DNA from: Candidatus Woesebacteria bacterium
GTDB lineage: Bacteria; Patescibacteriota; Microgenomatia; UBA1400; UBA12108
Assembly: GCA_018060845.1 (NCBI GenBank)
Contig: JAGOVG010000003.1
Coordinates: forward strand, 85,759-125,850
Direction: 5' to 3'
DNA: 40,092 bases
Translations under genes and position numbers: made by a program
Part shown: one piece after another, positions 5,882 to 13,303 of the stretch
How the letters are laid out: every line of letters begins with the position of its first letter
Numbering within the stretch: position 1 is the stretch's first letter
Notes under the pieces: model-generated
What the model was told of the DNA's origin: nothing
Database searches by the model: none
Seen by the model: only the letters and a program-made list of their open reading frames with translations

Positions 5882-6849
5882 TTGTCGTTATGACTCGCTA
5901 GCCACCGTTCAGCATCTAACGATGCCTGGATACCCATCCCAACCGCTGTCCCTGCTTGCCTGTAGCGGTGGTCTACACAGTCCCCTGCCGCAAAAACTCC
6001 AGGAATATTAGTCATCGTCGGCCACTCAGCGAGGCCCTCGCCATTTAAGCTCTTTGCAGCTTGGGTGAGGATATATCCCTCAGCATCTAGCTCTATGCTC
6101 GTACTCTTCAAAAAGCCAGTCGCGGGTATGTGCCCGATTGCAAAGAATAGTCCTTCTGCCTTTACATTTCTAGTTTCTAGTTTCGGATTTCTGATTTCTA
6201 GTTCTAGCTCCTCTACTCTCTCTCCCTTTATCCCCTTAAGGTTAGTGTTCCACATCACGGTAATCTGATCTTTAAAAGTATCTAGCCGCTTCTGCATGGC
6301 CACACTAGCCCTAAGTTTGTCTCCTCGGACCAGGAGAGTCACATTAGATGCAAATTTGGTTAGCGCTGTTGCGTCCTCTATTGCAGAGTCACCTCCCCCG
6401 ACCACATAGACATTTTTACCTTTGTAAAAAGCCGCGTCGCACACTGCGCAGGTCGAAAAACCCTTACCCCAATACTTATCTTCCCCCACGCCAAGCAGTC
6501 TGGGTGATGCCCCCATCGCCAGTATTACTGCGTCATATTCATATTCACCACTAGACATCTTAATTATTTGAGAATTTGAGCATTTAGGATTTGGGATTAC
6601 ACTACTCACCGTCTCGTACTCAACTCGTGCTCCAAACTTGGTTGCTTGCTGAGTCATCTCAACCATTAATTCTGGCCCAGTCTTGCCAACCACACCTGGG
6701 TAGTTCTCTATCTCAGTAGTTTTGGTCAGCTGTCCCCCTGGCTCTTCGCCAGCATAAACCGTAGTTTCGATCTCTGCTCGACTCGTATATATCGCAGCCG
6801 CCAGTCCCGCTGGTCCGCTCCCGACAATCGCTACTTTGTATTTGTTCAT
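5878..6849 (-). CDS. trxB: Thioredoxin reductase with two repeat-derived insertions
   Basis: 323 aa. FAD-binding GSGPAGLAAAIY at residues 10-21, redox centre C-A-V-C at 134-137, NADPH-binding G-G-G-D-S-A at 151-156, and the C-terminal FAD motif GVFAAGDCVD. It reduces TrxA with NADPH in the cytoplasm. Two short stretches look foreign to the family: NPKCSNSQI (about 87-95) and LEIRNPKLETRNVK (about 217-230). Both are encoded by low-complexity repeats (6565-6598 and 6168-6206) of a kind seen again in recF and the ligase. They fall at likely surface loops and keep the frame. Its gene is next to trxA, separated only by repeat copy 1. Confidence 0.95.
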   Translation of the reverse strand: MNKYKVAIVGSGPAGLAAAIYTSRAEIETTVYAGEEPGGQLTKTTEIENYPGVVGKTGPELMVEMTQQATKFGARVEYETVSSVIPNPKCSNSQIIKMSSGEYEYDAVILAMGASPRLLGVGEDKYWGKGFSTCAVCDAAFYKGKNVYVVGGGDSAIEDATALTKFASNVTLLVRGDKLRASVAMQKRLDTFKDQITVMWNTNLKGIKGERVEELELEIRNPKLETRNVKAEGLFFAIGHIPATGFLKSTSIELDAEGYILTQAAKSLNGEGLAEWPTMTNIPGVFAAGDCVDHRYRQAGTAVGMGIQASLDAERWLASHNDN

Positions 6850-6870
6850 AATAATATTCTATACCACGTT

Positions 6871-7006
6871 GGTGAGTTGCAGAGTGCAGTCGTATCTCAC
6901 AACAAAAAAATATTCGCAGAGCGGGTAGCTCGAGACATAGATCAAAATTTCAACAGAAATTTATGATCGGTTTTTTGTGTGATGGTACGACGAGCTCGAA
7001 ACGAAC
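6871..7006. repeat. Structured dispersed repeat, copy 1 (136 bp)
   Basis: Nearly identical to 21751-21886 (three differences seen) and a diverged relative of 11444-11578. The predicted fold is an outer stem GAGT/GCTC (6882-6885 with 6994-6997), then GTCGTA/TACGAC (6889-6894 with 6986-6991), an A-run pairing with a T-run, and inside it two hairpins: GAGC/GCTC (6919-6922 with 6928-6931) and GATC..AATTTC/GAAATT..GATC (6940-6968). The second hairpin is followed by a T run on the plus strand and the first by a T run on the minus strand. The element begins 3 bp after the trxA stop codon (minus-strand sense). Confidence 0.85.
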
Positions 7007-7009
7007 CAT

Positions 7010-7342
7010 CTAACTAATAACTTGCTTAATCAAGTTCTCATACATAGGGCGCCCAGCAAACCCTACTTTTCTGGCCACTTCTTTGCCATCTTTAAACATA
7101 ATGACAGTTGGGATACTCATCACACCGTACTGCTGTGCAGTAGCCTGGTTGGCGTCAACGTCCAACTTGCCGATCGCCACCTTGCCCGCATAGTCATCTG
7201 CCAGCTCATCCACGACTGGTCCAGCCATGACACATGGACCACACCAGGTGGCCCAAAAATCTACCATTACTGGCTTGTCCGATTTGAGCACTGAGTCTCC
7301 AAAATTTTGGTCTGTAAATGTTGCTGTATTGGCTCCTGCCAT
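7010..7342 (-). CDS. trxA: Thioredoxin
   Basis: 110 aa, full length. Active site W-C-G-P-C at 33-37 in FWATWCGPCVM, cis-Pro in M-S-I-P-T-V-I-M-F. A strong AGGAGGA Shine-Dalgarno site precedes the ATG. It carries electrons from TrxB to cytoplasmic targets and, by family analogy, to the membrane protein CcdA encoded upstream in the same direction. Repeat copy 1 begins right after its stop. Confidence 0.96.
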   Translation of the reverse strand: MAGANTATFTDQNFGDSVLKSDKPVMVDFWATWCGPCVMAGPVVDELADDYAGKVAIGKLDVDANQATAQQYGVMSIPTVIMFKDGKEVARKVGFAGRPMYENLIKQVIS

Positions 7343-7385
7343 ATGTTCCTCCTATTAGATTTAATTGATCTCTCACTATACTCTA

Positions 7386-8114
7386 CTAACCCAGTAGTAG
7401 CCAAGCCCCCATCCCGAGTAGCACGATAGCTAATGACAGGTGCATCCACCTCTTTGCCTTGTGTTCCCACTCTTTCATCTCAATCAGCTTTTGTCCCCGC
7501 CACATCACGATCAACACAACAATGAGGGGTAGAACAAAAAGGAAATTGTAATAAAGGAAATAGCCAACGATTAGTGGGAATGCCATCCCCGACTGTGAAA
7601 GGATGGTCGCCGTACCTACATAGATAGGCAGTGAACATGGGGTCTCAAGCAGTGTAACTAGTACCCCCAAAAGGATTGTGGTTGGGTAGTTAGCTCGCTC
7701 GATCAGGGCCATTAACCTAGCCTTAGAGGCGGTCGGGATCCGCAGGTGTGGTCCACCCTCTATCCCCAAAAAGTCCTTAAATTGGATTAGTCCTGCAATA
7801 AATAATGCTCCACCTACCACATAGTTAAGGATCGTAGCACCTGCTGTCAGGTCAAACTGCGAGACAAACGAGTAGAGGCCTAACCCGACGATTAAATAAG
7901 TCAAAAATACCGTCAAAATATACAACAGTCCTGTCTTTATCACCCGCTCTGGCTTCTTTACAAAAACCAAGAGGTAACCTAGTAGCATCACCATCATTCC
8001 GATGGCGCATGGGTTAATCCCATCCACTATTCCGGCAACTGTAATTAGGGGAAAAGATAAGATCTCACCTTTACCTGCCAAGTAACATGCTATACGTGTA
8101 CATCCCTCAGTCAT
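7386..8114 (-). CDS. ccdA: CcdA/DsbD-type membrane electron carrier
   Basis: 242 aa with about six membrane helices. The two reactive cysteines of the family are visible in proline contexts: I-N-P-C-A at C36 and E-T-P-C-S at C160. CcdA/DsbD proteins take electrons from cytoplasmic thioredoxin and pass them to thioredoxin-fold proteins outside. Context supports this: trxA is 43 bp downstream and trxB follows. The short N terminus carries two further cysteines (C5, C10) of unknown role. No strong Shine-Dalgarno is seen; the lgt-like gene ends 9 nt upstream. Confidence 0.9.
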   Translation of the reverse strand: MTEGCTRIACYLAGKGEILSFPLITVAGIVDGINPCAIGMMVMLLGYLLVFVKKPERVIKTGLLYILTVFLTYLIVGLGLYSFVSQFDLTAGATILNYVVGGALFIAGLIQFKDFLGIEGGPHLRIPTASKARLMALIERANYPTTILLGVLVTLLETPCSLPIYVGTATILSQSGMAFPLIVGYFLYYNFLFVLPLIVVLIVMWRGQKLIEMKEWEHKAKRWMHLSLAIVLLGMGAWLLLG

Positions 8115-8123
8115 GACTCGATT

Positions 8124-8627
8124 CTACATTCTATACGGCTGCAAAACTAGTCGGATCAAACCATAGCCAACTATATATCCACCTACTCTCTGCTCCTTTT
8201 TTAATTTTACTAGTATCGCAAACAATACGAGGTCTAATATGGCCTCCATCCCCCACCAGGGTATTCCCAAGACTAAGTTGTCAAACTCCCCGTTTACTCC
8301 ATTTGCAACTCTACCTATCGCTTGAGCGAGTGGCAGCGGTGTGATCACTGCCCACAACATATTTTTCACCCGAAAAACCAGATATCCACCACAGAGCAGT
8401 AATGCTCCCCAGATCGAAAGTCCTCCCTCCCATACTCTTGGTATTGACGTAATATCAGCTTGATAATAATCCCAATACTCAAATACGTGATATGCTCTTG
8501 CCCCTATTAAAGACAAGCATAATATCCATGGGATCAATCGCTTTAACCTAGGTTCTAGGTACTCGGCCATGCTCCACCAGACAGCCGACGCGATCCCAAC
8601 AATCAATCCGTATGCGGAAAATATCAT
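8124..8627 (-). CDS. lgt: Prolipoprotein diacylglyceryl transferase-like protein, shortened
   Basis: 167 aa against about 260-290 in typical Lgt. Retained family marks are W-E-G-G-L-S-I-W-G (67-74), the signature A-I-G-R-V-A-N-G-V-N-G-E (103-114) with the catalytic-region Arg, Asn and Glu, P-W-W-G-M-E-A, and a final G-Y-G-L-I-R. Several membrane helices remain. Lgt attaches diacylglycerol to lipobox cysteines of prolipoproteins. Missing length is at the N terminus and in the periplasmic head, so activity is uncertain. It is next to ccdA on the same strand. Confidence 0.75.
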   Translation of the reverse strand: MIFSAYGLIVGIASAVWWSMAEYLEPRLKRLIPWILCLSLIGARAYHVFEYWDYYQADITSIPRVWEGGLSIWGALLLCGGYLVFRVKNMLWAVITPLPLAQAIGRVANGVNGEFDNLVLGIPWWGMEAILDLVLFAILVKLKKEQRVGGYIVGYGLIRLVLQPYRM

Positions 8628-8668
8628 ACCTACCAGGTTATCATAAACTTATTCAACGAGTTTTGTTA

Positions 8669-9229
8669 TTATCCAATCCACAGACTAATTAGCACAAATA
8701 ACCCTGTCATCACCCACAAAAAGACTAGTCGCTCATTGTCCGCTATCTCCCTCTTGATCAGCCAAAAGAGCCGCAGGTGCAGTCGTCTCGGATCCTTTTT
8801 TTGTAGCCTCCAGCTATCATAAAGAATGTGCAGCATCACCCCCATAACAACTCCCTTGCCAAACAGTTGTTGGGTCGAAGTAGTCGCAAAAAATGCGAGC
8901 GGTACCCAAAGCGCCATAAACAAAGACGAGCGAAAGGTTAATCGCTCTGCCTCTAGCCTTCGATCATATAAGAGTGAAAGAGCGGTTAAATACTGTTTTT
9001 GCTTCCAGTACCACGAAAACTGCTGTGAGATCTGAGTACCTGGGTAGCTAAAGGTATAGACAACTCGATCAACAAACAAAACTAGCACTCCAACCAAGAC
9101 CCCGATCATCCACCCACCCCAGTTGAGATAATTACTAATATCGCCGATCGGCAATAGTCCTTTTAATACAAAAATGATTCCGCCGTAAACTAGCGCCATT
9201 GGCAGGTGGGACAGGACATACTTTTGCAT
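8669..9229 (-). CDS. Hypothetical multi-pass membrane protein
   Basis: 186 aa with hydrophobic helices near residues 8-26, 38-56, 104-118 and 165-184. The middle has a conserved-looking loop (VVYTFSYPGTQISQQFSWYW) and a cytoplasmic-type R/K-rich segment (QKKDPRRLHLRLFWLIKRE). I do not recognise the family. It lies 41 bp upstream of lgt on the same strand, so it may be co-transcribed with lgt-ccdA-trxA. Confidence 0.65.
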   Translation of the reverse strand: MQKYVLSHLPMALVYGGIIFVLKGLLPIGDISNYLNWGGWMIGVLVGVLVLFVDRVVYTFSYPGTQISQQFSWYWKQKQYLTALSLLYDRRLEAERLTFRSSLFMALWVPLAFFATTSTQQLFGKGVVMGVMLHILYDSWRLQKKDPRRLHLRLFWLIKREIADNERLVFLWVMTGLFVLISLWIG

Positions 9230-9266
9230 AGCTTAACTATATACCATCCGCTTCCACCTTGTCCCT

Positions 9267-9596
9267 TTACCCTTTAACCTTACTCTGTCTTAGCTCTCGT
9301 AGCTTCCACATAAAGATTCGTCCTTTGCTCCTAGCATTTGGCGCATCCATCGCAAATGTGCGCGCCGCATCCAGGAGCCCTCTAGGCGTGCTTTTGGCTA
9401 GTCGCATATACAGAGATTTATGTGCCAAGTCATCTAGATCAATCGCCAGACGGTACGCATAATCCTGAAATTCTTGGGAGATATATTTACCGTCCTCTTT
9501 GGGTTTATATTTGGAGAGGATATCCCCCACCAGTGTTGGCCCGCCTGCAGCGCTATGCGCAGCATTGCGGGCAGGTTGGATCTTACTATTGTCCAT
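9267..9596 (-). CDS. Small hypothetical protein coupled to the DNA ligase gene
   Basis: 109 aa, helical, basic at the C terminus (RSKGRIFMWKLRELRQSKVKG). Its start lies inside the last codons of the ligase gene (11-nt overlap), so its translation is coupled to the ligase. The N-terminal segment PARNAAHSAAGGP is encoded by a long GC-rich inverted repeat (9539-9572), which may be an inserted repeat. The region K-Y-I-S-Q-E-F-Q-D-Y-A-Y-R-L-A looks like the real conserved core. No known family recognised; the coupling suggests a role with the ligase. Confidence 0.65.
   Translation of the reverse strand: MDNSKIQPARNAAHSAAGGPTLVGDILSKYKPKEDGKYISQEFQDYAYRLAIDLDDLAHKSLYMRLAKSTPRGLLDAARTFAMDAPNARSKGRIFMWKLRELRQSKVKG
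9539..9572. repeat. GC-rich inverted repeat inside a coding region
   Basis: GCCCGC (9539-9544) pairs with GCGGGC (9567-9572). Inside, GCGC-tat-GCGC flanked by GCA/AGC adds a second stem. It encodes part of the N terminus of the 109-aa protein and is much more GC-rich than its surroundings. Confidence 0.55.
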
Positions 9597-11403
9597 ACAT
9601 GGCCTCTATCTCGTCAAGCGTTGTGATTTCTTTTACGCTTTTGTCGTCTCGGAACTTAACAAGTCGGGGGAAGCGTAGGGCATATTTGGCGCTGTGACTA
9701 GGCGAGACTGTAATCTCATCAGCCGCGATCTCAACTACTACCTCGGGCTTGACCCATACATCCGGGATCAAGCTGTCGCTAACTTCGTAGTTTTCTAGTT
9801 TCGAATTTCTGACTTCTAACTTCTGTAGTTTTGCATACAGTTCCCTAAACTGCTCATCCGTTAGTCCAGTCCCGATCTTAGCAATAGTCAGTATGGCTTC
9901 ATCTTTGCCTTTTATCCCAACCAAAAATGCCCCCATCCCAAAGTTACTCCTCTTCCCTCTTCCTCGGTAATAACCCATTACCACACAATCGATCGTGTCT
10001 GATAGCTTGCCCTCTGCACTCTCAATTTCTTTTAGCTTGACCCAGTTAAAACCACTTCTACCTGGGTCATATGTCCCATCTACCTTTTTGACTAATACCC
10101 CTTCGAGTCCCTCAGATAACTGGTTGGCGTGGTACTCTCTGATCTCCAGTGCCTGATCTGTCTCAATCTGGGGGTTAAGAGCCAGGATTACATCAGGCTT
10201 GAGCACGCTCTCTAGTATTTGCCTCCGCTCGCGAAGCGGTTTGTTTATCAAAGTAACACCGTTTAGATACATGATGTCAAAGACAAAAAAACGGAGCGGA
10301 ATATTCTTTTGTTGCTCACTTATCCCATGCTTACGCTTGCGCGTGATGGTCATCTGAAAAGGCAAGAGCTCTCCGCTATCCGGGTCGTATCCGACTGCCT
10401 CTGCATCTAATATCACGCTCTCCGCAGCTAGCTCGCGCTCTATTAACATGAGCTCAGGGAACTGCTCTGTATTCTCGTCTAAGTTTCTTGTATACGTCTT
10501 TACCCAAATTTTATCCTGAGCTACGTCGAAGGACTCTGCTTCAAACATAGATGCCTGGCTTAACTGACCTGTCTTGGCAGCCATGGTTGTTGCATTGCTG
10601 AGTTGTTGCATTCTTGAATAGTGTATCTGCACCCTCGTCCCGTCCAGTTTTGGCTCCACATACACTCTACCCATCTTCTCTATCATTTCGTCAACTGACG
10701 ATAGTCGCTGAGCTAGTGCTGGGATAATAGGCACACCCAAGAATACACTCGCTTTGCTTAGTGCCTCATCGACTCCCTCCCCTACCACTTCCTCGCCTAG
10801 CAGTGCCACATCTGGCCTCATTTGGTAGGCTTTTTCTAGACGCTCACTATAATCTTTATTTCCACAGGCAAAATATGACAAAACGTCGAGCATCGTACTC
10901 TCACTAAATCCTAGACGCAGGCTCTCATTAACCATCCGCACAATATATTTAGCTTCGACAGCACTAGACTGGGACAGCAGGTGGACTAGCTTAGTTTGTT
11001 TGCGCTCCTGGCTCCCTGACCCACTCTCGTGTGCGATCGCAAGGAGCTGCTCATACACTTCTGTAGTACTCAATGCTTCTGTGCTACTAACTCTCCCCGT
11101 TGTCGCGTTACCTAGCTCCCTAACTAGCTCTCCCAAGTCCCCCATTTCTTTAAACTTGGCTGTTACATCATCTGTACTCATTCTGACACTCTGTGCGATA
11201 GCCCTGATCAACATCTTCTCAGCTAGGTTAGATTGTATACGCAAGTATGGTGCAGCTAGTTGGCCTAGCGCCAAATTAATTACCACCCTCACCTCTCCCA
11301 CTTCTATTTTCTTTAAAAGCTCAGCTAAGATCACTGTCTTCTCTAGACGTTTAGTCGTGGCCTCAATCCGTTCAAAATATCCACATAGTTCAGTAAATAT
11401 CAT
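9586..11403 (-). CDS. lig: ATP-dependent DNA ligase (archaeal type) with repeat-derived insertions
   Basis: 605 aa. An N-terminal helical DNA-binding domain (about 1-200) is followed by the nucleotidyltransferase domain with motif I VEPKLDGTRVQIH (AMP-accepting K252), motif III region FFVFDIMYLNG, motif IV EGVLVKK and motif V NWVKLK. A C-terminal OB fold ends RFPRLVKFRDDKS. It seals nicks with ATP; bacteria normally use the NAD+ enzyme LigA, so this gene is notable. Two stretches look inserted: about 265-298 (containing QQLSNATT and SFDVAQDK) and KLEVRNSKLENYE near 530. Both are encoded by repeats like those in trxB and recF. Repeat copy 2 lies 41 bp upstream of the start. Confidence 0.93.
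   Translation of the reverse strand: MIFTELCGYFERIEATTKRLEKTVILAELLKKIEVGEVRVVINLALGQLAAPYLRIQSNLAEKMLIRAIAQSVRMSTDDVTAKFKEMGDLGELVRELGNATTGRVSSTEALSTTEVYEQLLAIAHESGSGSQERKQTKLVHLLSQSSAVEAKYIVRMVNESLRLGFSESTMLDVLSYFACGNKDYSERLEKAYQMRPDVALLGEEVVGEGVDEALSKASVFLGVPIIPALAQRLSSVDEMIEKMGRVYVEPKLDGTRVQIHYSRMQQLSNATTMAAKTGQLSQASMFEAESFDVAQDKIWVKTYTRNLDENTEQFPELMLIERELAAESVILDAEAVGYDPDSGELLPFQMTITRKRKHGISEQQKNIPLRFFVFDIMYLNGVTLINKPLRERRQILESVLKPDVILALNPQIETDQALEIREYHANQLSEGLEGVLVKKVDGTYDPGRSGFNWVKLKEIESAEGKLSDTIDCVVMGYYRGRGKRSNFGMGAFLVGIKGKDEAILTIAKIGTGLTDEQFRELYAKLQKLEVRNSKLENYEVSDSLIPDVWVKPEVVVEIAADEITVSPSHSAKYALRFPRLVKFRDDKSVKEITTLDEIEAMYGQ
10514..10533. repeat. Short palindrome-type repeat encoding FDVAQD in the ligase
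   Basis: TCCT-GAGCTACGTCGA-AGGA: complementary ends around a core. A related unit, with ends ACACT/AGTGT and core GAGTATAGTCGA, lies at 34535-34556. The core is shared while both ends changed together, which suggests a hairpin-type repeat family. Confidence 0.6.
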
Positions 11404-11443
11404 AACTAGAGTTTAACTTATCTTTTAGCGTAGTGTAAGTCTA

Positions 11444-11578
11444 GCGAGCTACAGAATGCAGGTGCATCTCACAACAAAAAAATATTCGCAGCCCGTGTAG
11501 GGCGAGACATAAGTCAAAATTTCAGCAGAAATTTATGACTGGTTTTTTGTGTGACGGTGCGCCGAATTCGAAGCGAGC
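11444..11578. repeat. Structured dispersed repeat, copy 2 (diverged, compensatory changes)
   Basis: Same layout as 6871-7006 but with many substitutions. Stem changes are matched on both sides: GAAT/ATTC (11454-11457 with 11566-11569), GGTGCA/TGCGCC (11461-11466 with 11558-11563), GCCC/GGGC (11491-11494 with 11500-11503), and AGTC/GACT (11512-11515 with 11537-11540). The A-rich and T-rich arms and the AATTTCAGCAGAAATT hairpin are unchanged. It lies between the divergent ligase and fic genes. Confidence 0.8.
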
Positions 11579-11586
11579 GATTTAAC

Positions 11587-11615
11587 TTGCAATTTACCGC
11601 AAAACATGCGGTAAT
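11587..11615 (+). promoter_or_regulatory. fic promoter with 8-bp inverted-repeat operator
   Basis: TTGCAA (11587-11592), 17 bp, then GGTAAT (11610-11615) as a candidate promoter. The perfect inverted repeat TTACCGCA / TGCGGTAA (11594-11601 and 11607-11614) fills the spacer and -10. The downstream Fic protein ends in a winged helix, so it may bind here itself. Transcription is expected to start at or near the ATG at 11622, which has no Shine-Dalgarno. Confidence 0.5.
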
Positions 11616-11621
11616 ACCACT

Positions 11622-12707
11622 ATGCCCTACACTCCTAAATACGCTATCACCAACAAACTCCTAACTCTAGTTGGTAGCGTCGATGCCGCCCGCGAAGTAA
11701 TAACTACCGCCCCCCTCGTCCCCGCCTGGGAGCGCAAATTCCAAAACGAAGCACGTATCCGTACTATCCACCACGGTACTCACCTAGAAGGCAACAATCT
11801 CAACCTCGACGAAGTCGAGAAAATCGTCGACGAGCCAGATAGAGGCGAATCTCTAGCCCGCGAGCGTGATATCCGCGAAGTTATCAACTACCGCGAAGTT
11901 ATGGACTATATCGACTTTCTCAAAAATGAACTAGAGCAATCACCTAGTCCTAGTCTAACCGAGGGTATGCTCAAAGAAATTCACAAAAAAACAGTTAGTG
12001 GGATATTAAATGAAACTGAGGCAGGTAGCTACCGCACACTCAGAGTCGTAATCAGAAATACTACAACTGGCGAGGTCACCTTCCGTCCCCCTGCACCTCC
12101 TCAGGTCCCGACCATGATCACCGACTTCTTTGCTTGGCTTAGTAGTGACGAAGCAGAGCTTACCCACCCGCTAATCAAGGCCGGCTTAATCCACGCCGAA
12201 CTAGTCCGCATCCATCCTTTTACCGATGGTAATGGCCGAGCCACCCGCGCCCTCTCCCTCCTCCTCCTACTCTTAGAGGGTTATGAAATCAAAAAATTCT
12301 TTAGTCTCGACGAATACTACGACCAGGATCCCCAGGCTTACTATGACGCATTAAAATCTGTCGAGATCACTGGCGACCTAACTGCTTGGCTCGAGTACTT
12401 TGTGCTTGGGATAAGCATCGAATTTAACCGGGTCAAATCGTTGGTCCAAAAGCTCTCCCTCGATCTCCATCTCAAAGAAACTATTGGTGGCAAACAAATA
12501 GCCCTCTCAGACCGCCAGATCAGGTTAGTTGAATACCTGGAGAAGTATGTGAGCCTAGGCATGGCCGAAGCCAGGGATCTCCTCCCCGACGTCTCCGACG
12601 ATACCATCTTGCGTGACTTAAGAGATCTCGTCGACAAAAAGCTTATTAGTAGGCGTGGCAACACCAAAGGTGCCAAATATTACTTAAGTAACAGCAAAAA
12701 CTCATGA
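11622..12707 (+). CDS. Fic-domain AMP-transferase with C-terminal winged helix
   Basis: 361 aa. The Fic motif H-P-F-T-D-G-N-G-R-A-T-R at about residue 198 is complete, with the catalytic His. An inhibitory-type segment G-T-H-L-E-G-N lies near residue 55, typical of class II Fic proteins with an N-terminal autoinhibitory helix. The last ~75 residues form a helix-turn-helix (ARDLLPDVSDDTILRDLRDLV, then a K-L-I-S-R-R-G wing). Such proteins AMPylate target proteins and often control their own gene. The 11594-11614 palindrome is a candidate site. The ATGA overlap couples it to the next gene. Confidence 0.9.
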   Translation: MPYTPKYAITNKLLTLVGSVDAAREVITTAPLVPAWERKFQNEARIRTIHHGTHLEGNNLNLDEVEKIVDEPDRGESLARERDIREVINYREVMDYIDFLKNELEQSPSPSLTEGMLKEIHKKTVSGILNETEAGSYRTLRVVIRNTTTGEVTFRPPAPPQVPTMITDFFAWLSSDEAELTHPLIKAGLIHAELVRIHPFTDGNGRATRALSLLLLLLEGYEIKKFFSLDEYYDQDPQAYYDALKSVEITGDLTAWLEYFVLGISIEFNRVKSLVQKLSLDLHLKETIGGKQIALSDRQIRLVEYLEKYVSLGMAEARDLLPDVSDDTILRDLRDLVDKKLISRRGNTKGAKYYLSNSKNS

Positions 12708-12904
12708 ACTATACAACAGACCCCACCTTCCTCATGATGATCTTTATCCTCCCTTCCCTTTTTGGGCTGTCACTACTAGGCGAGGGAGTGAGCAAAATCA
12801 TGAACTACGATTCACGTGGCTGGGTCGGTGTCACTGCTGGGGGCTGCTTTATCGTAATAATTCTCCTGGCTTACTTTATGTTAAGCGCGAGCGTAATTAA
12901 CTAA
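12704..12904 (+). CDS. Small membrane protein coupled to fic
   Basis: 66 aa with two hydrophobic helices (about 8-28 and 42-62) joined by a short polar loop MNYDSRGW. Its ATG overlaps the fic stop as ATGA, so translation is coupled. No family recognised. It may be an accessory or membrane partner of the Fic protein, by context only. Confidence 0.55.
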   Translation: MNYTTDPTFLMMIFILPSLFGLSLLGEGVSKIMNYDSRGWVGVTAGGCFIVIILLAYFMLSASVIN

Positions 12905-12907
12905 AAA

Positions 12908-13258
12908 ATGCAACAAAGCAACAATCTATCAATTAGAACCACAAGCTTTGCGATAGACATAATTGCTTTCACAAAATCAATAACACCCACCGTTTACAAC
13001 AAACCACTAATCACTCAACTTGTGCGGTCTAGTACGTCAATCGGAGCCAACTATCACGAATCGACAGAGGCGCAAACTAGAAATGACTTTATCCATAAAA
13101 TTAGTATCTGCAAAAAAGAAGCTCGTGAGACGCTCTACTGGTTAGATGTAATTCAAAAAACTAATCCAGGTTTAAAGACAGAAGTACTAGTTGATGAAGT
13201 TAGCCAGTTAATTAGAATATTTGCGGCCTCAATGCGAACTGCAAAACAAAATGCTTAA
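12908..13258 (+). CDS. Four-helix-bundle protein (S23/23S rRNA intervening-sequence-protein family)
   Basis: 116 aa, the usual length. The pattern L-V-R-S-S-T-S-I-G-A-N-Y-H-E-S near the centre and K-I-S-I-C-K-K-E-A-R-E-T-L-Y-W-L after it are the signature of the four-helix-bundle family related to proteins encoded in 23S rRNA intervening sequences. The function of the family is not established. It begins 3 nt after the small membrane protein gene, so it is part of the fic unit. The 45 bp after it hold TTGCATTGTTG-type repeats and no terminator. Confidence 0.85.
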   Translation: MQQSNNLSIRTTSFAIDIIAFTKSITPTVYNKPLITQLVRSSTSIGANYHESTEAQTRNDFIHKISICKKEARETLYWLDVIQKTNPGLKTEVLVDEVSQLIRIFAASMRTAKQNA

Positions 13259-13303
13259 CCCTTTTATTGCTGCATTGTTGCATTGTTGAACTGTTACATT
13301 TAT

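Noticed and set aside
9539-9572. Inverted repeat in the 109-aa gene as a terminator for the ligase mRNA
   Set aside because: It lies within a coupled coding sequence, has no T run on the minus strand, and would cut off the downstream gene.
13259-13303. TTGCATTGTTG tandem motif as a CRISPR-like or promoter element
   Set aside because: Units are too short and irregular, with no spacers; the same motif appears at 20770-20802 and inside the ligase gene, so it is a low-complexity repeat.
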